A stretch of DNA of 8,064 nt from Bacteroidales bacterium (GTDB lineage: Bacteria > Bacteroidota > Bacteroidia > Bacteroidales > Paludibacteraceae), in assembly GCA_900768725.1 (NCBI GenBank), contig CAAGDU010000010.1, forward strand, positions 1 through 8,064. Direction: 5' to 3'. A model generated the notes under the pieces. The model worked only from the letters and a program-made list of their open reading frames with translations. It was not told the origin of the DNA and searched no databases. Both the position numbers and the translations under genes were made by a program. This document shows, piece by piece, positions 4,232-8,064 of the stretch; the first letter of the stretch is position 1; the number at the start of each line of letters is the position of its first letter.

Positions 4232-6297
4232 AGAATACAGAAATGGAACAGGTATTAGAACCGGAAATGGAAGGACAAGAGAAGTATGATGGCTCGAGTA
4301 TTCAGGTGCTTGAGGGCTTGGAAGCCGTGCGGAAGCGTCCGGCGATGTACATCGGCGATATCTCGCAGAAAGGTTTGCACCACTTGGTTTATGAGGTGGT
4401 GGACAACTCGATAGACGAGGCGCTGGCGGGCTTCTGCAACCACATTGAGGTTACGATAAACGAAGACAACTCTATCACGGTGCAGGATAACGGTCGCGGT
4501 ATCCCCGTGGACATGCACCCGAAGGAGCACAAGAGTGCGCTGGAGGTGGTGATGACCGTGCTGCACGCGGGCGGTAAGTTCAATAAGAACTCGTACAAAG
4601 TGTCGGGCGGTCTGCACGGCGTGGGCGTGAGTTGCGTGAATGCGCTTTCGACCAAACTGCACGTGGAGGTGCGCCGCGACGGGAAAGTGTTCATGCAGGA
4701 GTACGCGAAGGGTAAGCCGACCTGTGCGGTGCACGAGATAGGGACGTACAACCCCGAGGAGATGGGGACGGGCACCTGCGTGCAGTTCTGGCCCGACGGG
4801 TCGATATTCACCGAGACGGTGTATCAGTATGATATCCTTGCTAATCGTATGCGCGAGTTGGCTTATCTGAACGCCGGGGTGAAGATTACGCTGACGGATA
4901 AGCGGGTGGTGCTTCCTCAGAGTCCTTCTATGGCGGCAACCGCCCTCGACACAGTCGGGGCGTCCCCAGTAGAAGGACCGCTGTATAAGAAAGAGGTGTT
5001 CTTCTCGGAGAAGGGCTTGAGCGAGTTTGTGCGCTATATCGACAACACCCGCACACCGCTGATTTCAGAGGTGATACACCTCAACACGGAGAAATACGGC
5101 ACGCCCGTGGAGGTGGCGATGATTTACAACACCGACTTCAACGAGAACGTGCACTCCTACGTGAACAATATCAACACCATAGAGGGTGGTACGCACGTGG
5201 CAGGCTTCCGCGCTGCGCTGACGCGCGTGATGAAGAAATACGCCGAGGACAGCAAGTTGCTGGAGAAAGCCAAACTGAAAGACAAAGACGGCAACTCGAC
5301 CATCGACCCGAACGACTTCCGCGAGGGCTTGACGGCGGTCATCTCGGTGAAGGTGGCAGAGCCGCAGTTCGAGGGTCAGACGAAGACGAAATTGGGTAAC
5401 TCGGAGGTGGCAGGTATGGTGTCATCGGCGGTGGCTGAGGCGCTGAGCAACTACCTCGAGGAGCACCCCGATGACGCGAAGAAGATAGTGGAGAAAGTGA
5501 TTCTCGCTGCACAGGCGCGTATCGCTGCCCGCAACGCCCGCCAGAGCGTGCTCCGCAAGTCGCCGTTGAGCGGCGGTGGATTGCCCGGTAAGTTGGCAGA
5601 CTGCGCAAGCAAAGACCCTGCGGAGTGCGAGTTGTTCCTCGTGGAGGGAGACTCGGCAGGCGGTACGGCGAAGACCGGTCGCGACCGTGTGCACCAAGCC
5701 ATCCTGCCGCTGCGCGGAAAGATTCTGAACGTGGAGAAAGCGATGGAGCACAAGGTGTTCGAGAGCGAGGAGGTGCGTAATATCTTCACTGCACTGGGTA
5801 TCACCTTCGGTACGGAGGAAGACCCGAAAGCGCTGAACCTGAGCAAGATACGTTACCACAAAGTGATTATCATGGCAGATGCCGATGTGGACGGTGCGCA
5901 TATCGCCACGCTCATCATGACGCTGTTCTTCCGCCACATGAAAGAGGTGATAGAGCAAGGGCACCTGTATATCGCGATGGCGCCGCTCTACCTTTGCTCG
6001 AAAGGGAATATCAAGGAGTACTGCTGGAACGACCAGCAGCGGCATGACTTCATTCAGAAATACGGCAACGGCAGCGAGGCGGGCATCAAGACGCAGCGCT
6101 ACAAAGGTCTGGGTGAGATGTCGGACGAGCAGTTGTGGGAGACGACGATGGACCCCGAACGGCGTATGCTGAAGAAGGTAACCATCGAGAACGCCGCCGA
6201 GGCTGACCATACCATCGCCATGCTGATGGGCGATGACGTGGCGCCGAGACGGGAGTTTATTGAGGAGAATGCGACCTACGCGAAGATTGACGCGTGA
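4219..6297 (+). CDS. gyrB: DNA gyrase subunit B
   Basis: The 692-residue product is the ATPase subunit of DNA gyrase, which with GyrA introduces negative supercoils. GHKL ATPase marks: VDNSIDEALAG (61-71, N63 for Mg2+), DNGRGIPVD (90-98), and the glycine-rich lid SGGLHGVGVS (129-138). The transducer has QTKTKLGN (387-394) with the Q and K that contact ATP. The TOPRIM domain has EGDSAGG (476-482, Mg2+ glutamate), PLRGKILNVEKA (497-508) and DADVDGAH (554-561). The C-terminal tail TQRYKGLGEM (625-634) is of GyrB rather than ParE type, and the enterobacterial insert of about 170 residues is absent, as in most bacteria. I start at ATG 4219; an in-frame GTG at 4186 lies in the leader repeats, and an acidic N-terminal tail of about 25 residues already precedes the conserved core. 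The gene has its own promoter and a repeat-rich leader. No frameshift or missing motif. Confidence 0.97.
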   Translation: MEEIKNTEMEQVLEPEMEGQEKYDGSSIQVLEGLEAVRKRPAMYIGDISQKGLHHLVYEVVDNSIDEALAGFCNHIEVTINEDNSITVQDNGRGIPVDMHPKEHKSALEVVMTVLHAGGKFNKNSYKVSGGLHGVGVSCVNALSTKLHVEVRRDGKVFMQEYAKGKPTCAVHEIGTYNPEEMGTGTCVQFWPDGSIFTETVYQYDILANRMRELAYLNAGVKITLTDKRVVLPQSPSMAATALDTVGASPVEGPLYKKEVFFSEKGLSEFVRYIDNTRTPLISEVIHLNTEKYGTPVEVAMIYNTDFNENVHSYVNNINTIEGGTHVAGFRAALTRVMKKYAEDSKLLEKAKLKDKDGNSTIDPNDFREGLTAVISVKVAEPQFEGQTKTKLGNSEVAGMVSSAVAEALSNYLEEHPDDAKKIVEKVILAAQARIAARNARQSVLRKSPLSGGGLPGKLADCASKDPAECELFLVEGDSAGGTAKTGRDRVHQAILPLRGKILNVEKAMEHKVFESEEVRNIFTALGITFGTEEDPKALNLSKIRYHKVIIMADADVDGAHIATLIMTLFFRHMKEVIEQGHLYIAMAPLYLCSKGNIKEYCWNDQQRHDFIQKYGNGSEAGIKTQRYKGLGEMSDEQLWETTMDPERRMLKKVTIENAAEADHTIAMLMGDDVAPRREFIEENATYAKIDA

Positions 6298-6397
6298 TTT
6301 TGTTTTTTGCAGGCATCTTTCGTTTTGGGGCTCGGTCATTATGCCCGCATAACTCCCTCGCTCACAAAACAAAATCTGCTCTGCAAAAAAGCAAAAT
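6296..6397. repeat. Overlapping inverted repeats between gyrB and the LOG gene
   Basis: GATTTTGTTTT (6296-6306) is perfectly complementary to AAAACAAAATC (6366-6376), 11 bp. The same left arm, extended to 6297-6312, also pairs with 6381-6397 over 16 bp with one bulged G. The two pairings exclude each other. The left arm starts within the gyrB stop codon. No TAnnTTTG promoter was found in the 126-bp spacer, so the LOG gene may be read through from gyrB. The arms are A/T-rich and neither is followed by a terminator-like tract. Confidence 0.5.
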
Positions 6398-6423
6398 TGG
6401 TATTGACTGAATATGAACGGATT

Positions 6424-6999
6424 ATGAAGATAGCGGTTTATTGTAGTGCGAAAGACAGTGTCCACGAGCGGTATAAGCGGATGGCTATGCGGCTGGGGAC
6501 GTGGATAGGCGAGCAGGGGCATACGCTGGTGTACGGCGGAGCCACGGGCGGGCTGATGACGAGCGTGAGCAATGCGGCGAAGGCGGCAGGGGCGACCGTG
6601 GTGGGCGTGGTGCCCCCGCGGATAATCGCTGCCCGACGACTGGCGGACAACTGCGATGAGTTGGTGAATGCCGATAGCATGGCAGACCGCAAGGCGAAGA
6701 TGCGCGAGATAGCCGACTGCTTCATCTGCCTGCCCGGCAGTTACGGCACACTGGACGAGATGATGGACGTGGTGGCGAGCGGCACCGTGGGAGAGCACCG
6801 CAAACCGCTGTTCGTCTATGATTATCAGGGCTTCTATGCTGACCTCCAACGCCAGATTCGCCGCATGAAAGCCGAGGCGTTCATCCCCGCCGAGGAGAGT
6901 TACAGCCCCGTGTTCGTGGAGCATTTCCATGAACTGACGGAGGTGCTGGACAAGCACCAAGCGGCGCTGGATTGGAAGGCAAAGTGCTGTAAGAATTAA
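6424..6999 (+). CDS. LOG-family protein (putative cytokinin riboside 5'-monophosphate phosphoribohydrolase type)
   Basis: The 191-residue product matches the LOG (lysine decarboxylase-like) family, whose characterised members remove the ribose phosphate from nucleoside 5'-monophosphates, releasing the base. Visible marks are the Rossmann-like N-terminal strand KIAVYCSA, YGGATGGLM (37-45), MADRKAKM (87-94), and the signature region PGSYGTLDE (104-112). The usual signature is PGGxGTxxE; here the second glycine is serine (S106), while the other residues are kept. Length fits the family. I choose ATG 6424 because it directly precedes the first strand; the frame is open 39 codons further up through the inverted-repeat spacer, with no family similarity. 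The gene lies 126 bp behind gyrB on the same strand. The substrate in bacteria is unsettled, and the old label lysine decarboxylase should not be used. Confidence 0.92.
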   Translation: MKIAVYCSAKDSVHERYKRMAMRLGTWIGEQGHTLVYGGATGGLMTSVSNAAKAAGATVVGVVPPRIIAARRLADNCDELVNADSMADRKAKMREIADCFICLPGSYGTLDEMMDVVASGTVGEHRKPLFVYDYQGFYADLQRQIRRMKAEAFIPAEESYSPVFVEHFHELTEVLDKHQAALDWKAKCCKN

Positions 7000-7044
7000 G
7001 AGGGCATTAATTAAGAATTAAGAATTATGAATTAAGAGGGCATT
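6993..7044. repeat. 16-bp direct repeats with AT-rich tandem core, overlapping the LOG stop
   Basis: GAATTAAGAGGGCATT is present at 6993-7008 and 7029-7044. Between the copies is a degenerate tandem of TTAAGAA units. The first copy contains the TAA stop (6997-6999) of the LOG gene, so the repeat begins inside the coding sequence. It may be the product of slippage or an inserted repeat unit. Confidence 0.75.
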
Positions 7045-7070
7045 GTGGCATATATTGCTCTTGCGAAATA

Positions 7071-7104
7071 CTCAAATTGTAAATAGTCAAATTGTCAAAT
7101 AGTA
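7071..7104. repeat. Short AT-rich repeat cluster immediately before the GH16-like gene
   Basis: Degenerate copies of TCAAATTGTAAATAG / TCAAATTGTCAAATAG follow each other, and AATTGTCAAATAGTA at 7090-7104 is an exact copy of 2808-2822. The array ends 1 bp before the start codon at 7106, so it forms the whole ribosome-binding region. No promoter consensus and no Shine-Dalgarno sequence were found here. Confidence 0.65.
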
Positions 7105-7105
7105 T

Positions 7106-8064
7106 ATGAATCAAGTTGTTACGCTTCAGAAGAACCTTCTGCCGACGAAGGAGATGGAGAAATGGATGGTGCGCATTGTGGAAGACATTGCGCGTTACCG
7201 CCGCGTGGAACAGTCTGCTGAACTCAAGGAGTTCCGCGAGTTGCAAGAGATAGTGGAGACCGCTGCTTTCCAAGAGAAGAAGCATATCCTGCTCACACGC
7301 AAGTATTGGGACACGGAGGAGTTTAAGAAACTTGCGCGTCTGCACGTGTTGCGCAACCACGCGCCTGCCGTGCACGGCTATATGCTCTACCATGTGAACG
7401 AGAACCTGCGCAACTACCTCGCGTTTGCAGAGAGTGAGGATTATCCGAAACTGCAAGACAAGGAGGCGGTAAAGGCATCTCCTGAGTTGCGGCGGTATAA
7501 GATGATTGACCGCTCGCTGACGCTGCGCAACTACCGCCGCTGTGAGGCAACGGATGCTGTGAAGGAGTACAAGGCACTGGTGGAGGAGACGAGTACGGAG
7601 GACTTCCAGACGCGCCGCGCTTTCTGGTCGAACTCCAAGCGCTGGTACACCACGCCGGAGAGCCAACAGGACGCCCGCTACATGGCGTTGAAAGAGACAG
7701 AGGATATCCAATTCTTTCTGGCGCAAGACCCGAAGCAGATTGCCGAGTGGGAGCGGTATAAACAGACGCTGAATGATGATTTCGAGTTGAGCAACTGGCA
7801 GAACGGCAACTGGGCATCGGGCTTCTACTACGCTAACCCCAACCTGAAGACCGACCACTCGTATGTGAACGAGCAGCAGGCGAACAACCACGGCAAGAAC
7901 GTGAGCGTACAAGATAGCGCGTTGAGCGTGGAGGTACGCAAGGAGGAGGCTACGGCATCGGCTTGGCACCCTGTGAAAGGCTTCATTCCACAGGTATTCC
8001 ACTACACGGGCGACGTGGTGCAGACGGGCAGGAATTTCCAGCAGGCGGAGGGCTTGTTCATGGC
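7106..8064 (+). CDS. GH16-like (concanavalin A-like fold) protein with helical repeat N-terminus, 3' end outside the window
   Basis: I translated 319 codons without a stop from ATG 7106 to the window edge. Residues 1 to about 220 are charged and helix-prone, with an internal duplication: residues 31-59 align without gaps to 143-171 (YRR, KE, L, E, T, FQ conserved, offset 112), and two further weaker motifs of the same type sit near Y104 and F204. From about residue 222 the sequence changes to a beta-sandwich type (DDFELSNWQNGNWASGFYY, NEQQANNHGKNVSV, AWHPVKGFIPQVFHYTGDVVQTG), which I recognise from Bacteroidota proteins labelled glycoside hydrolase family 16. The catalytic ExDxxE motif would come later and is not visible, so enzymatic activity is unproven. 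No signal peptide is seen, which is unusual for a polysaccharide-degrading enzyme. A LamG-like or purely binding domain is the alternative. Confidence 0.68.
   Translation, partial: MNQVVTLQKNLLPTKEMEKWMVRIVEDIARYRRVEQSAELKEFRELQEIVETAAFQEKKHILLTRKYWDTEEFKKLARLHVLRNHAPAVHGYMLYHVNENLRNYLAFAESEDYPKLQDKEAVKASPELRRYKMIDRSLTLRNYRRCEATDAVKEYKALVEETSTEDFQTRRAFWSNSKRWYTTPESQQDARYMALKETEDIQFFLAQDPKQIAEWERYKQTLNDDFELSNWQNGNWASGFYYANPNLKTDHSYVNEQQANNHGKNVSVQDSALSVEVRKEEATASAWHPVKGFIPQVFHYTGDVVQTGRNFQQAEGLFM

Noticed and set aside
5422..6960. 512-codon open frame on the minus strand
   Set aside because: It spans the antisense of gyrB, the spacer and the LOG gene, is His/Arg/Leu-rich with no recognisable domain, and both sense genes are intact.
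7041..7068. Promoter for the GH16-like gene at TATATTGC
   Set aside because: It lacks one T of TAnnTTTG and has no TTTG at a suitable distance upstream.
7025..8002. 325-codon open frame on the minus strand
   Set aside because: It is the antisense of the GH16-like gene, whose sense frame is open to the window edge and has recognisable domain sequence.

Overview
The window looks like a chromosomal segment of a member of Bacteroidota, most likely Bacteroidales. The grounds are: promoter elements of the TTTG / N20 / TAnnTTTG type (strong at 3607-3638 and 4017-4048), no Shine-Dalgarno sequence in front of any of the genes, GC-rich coding regions separated by AT-rich spacers full of short dispersed repeats, and gene families typical of that group (a C69 dipeptidase with a signal peptide, a 5'-nucleotidase C-terminal lipoprotein, a GyrB without the enterobacterial insert, a GH16-like protein with a helical N-terminus). 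The genus cannot be named from this sequence alone.

Layout. The left part (1-3585) is on the minus strand. A probable operon reads leftward: secreted C69 peptidase (931-2568), rpiB (467-916, 14 bp further) and a radical SAM protein (1-476, overlapping rpiB by 10 bp and cut by the window edge). Upstream of it, also on the minus strand, is a lipoprotein consisting of a 5'-nucleotidase C-terminal domain (2836-3585). The two units are separated by about 270 bp of repeats: a palindrome cassette between 16-bp direct repeats. The right part (4219-8064) is on the plus strand: gyrB (4219-6297), a LOG-family phosphoribohydrolase-like gene (6424-6999) and the start of a GH16-like gene (7106 to the edge). 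The divergent region 3586-4218 carries one promoter for each side, a G-rich and C-poor strand stretch, an 11-bp tandem repeat, and a gyrB leader made of three degenerate repeats of about 45 bp, themselves built of 10-11 bp units.

How the genes fit together. Most of the window is housekeeping or ordinary metabolism (DNA supercoiling, pentose phosphate isomerisation, peptide and nucleotide-ester turnover). The genes do not form one obvious pathway, and I see no defence system, prophage, insertion sequence, CRISPR array, tRNA or rRNA. The more unusual signals are non-coding: a GC-rich palindromic repeat that seems to be tolerated in frame inside the radical SAM gene, repeats that overlap the stop codons of several genes, the phased repeat leader of gyrB with tiny upstream ORFs, and a pair of mutually exclusive inverted repeats between gyrB and the LOG gene. 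I do not see strong evidence for a new biological system here.
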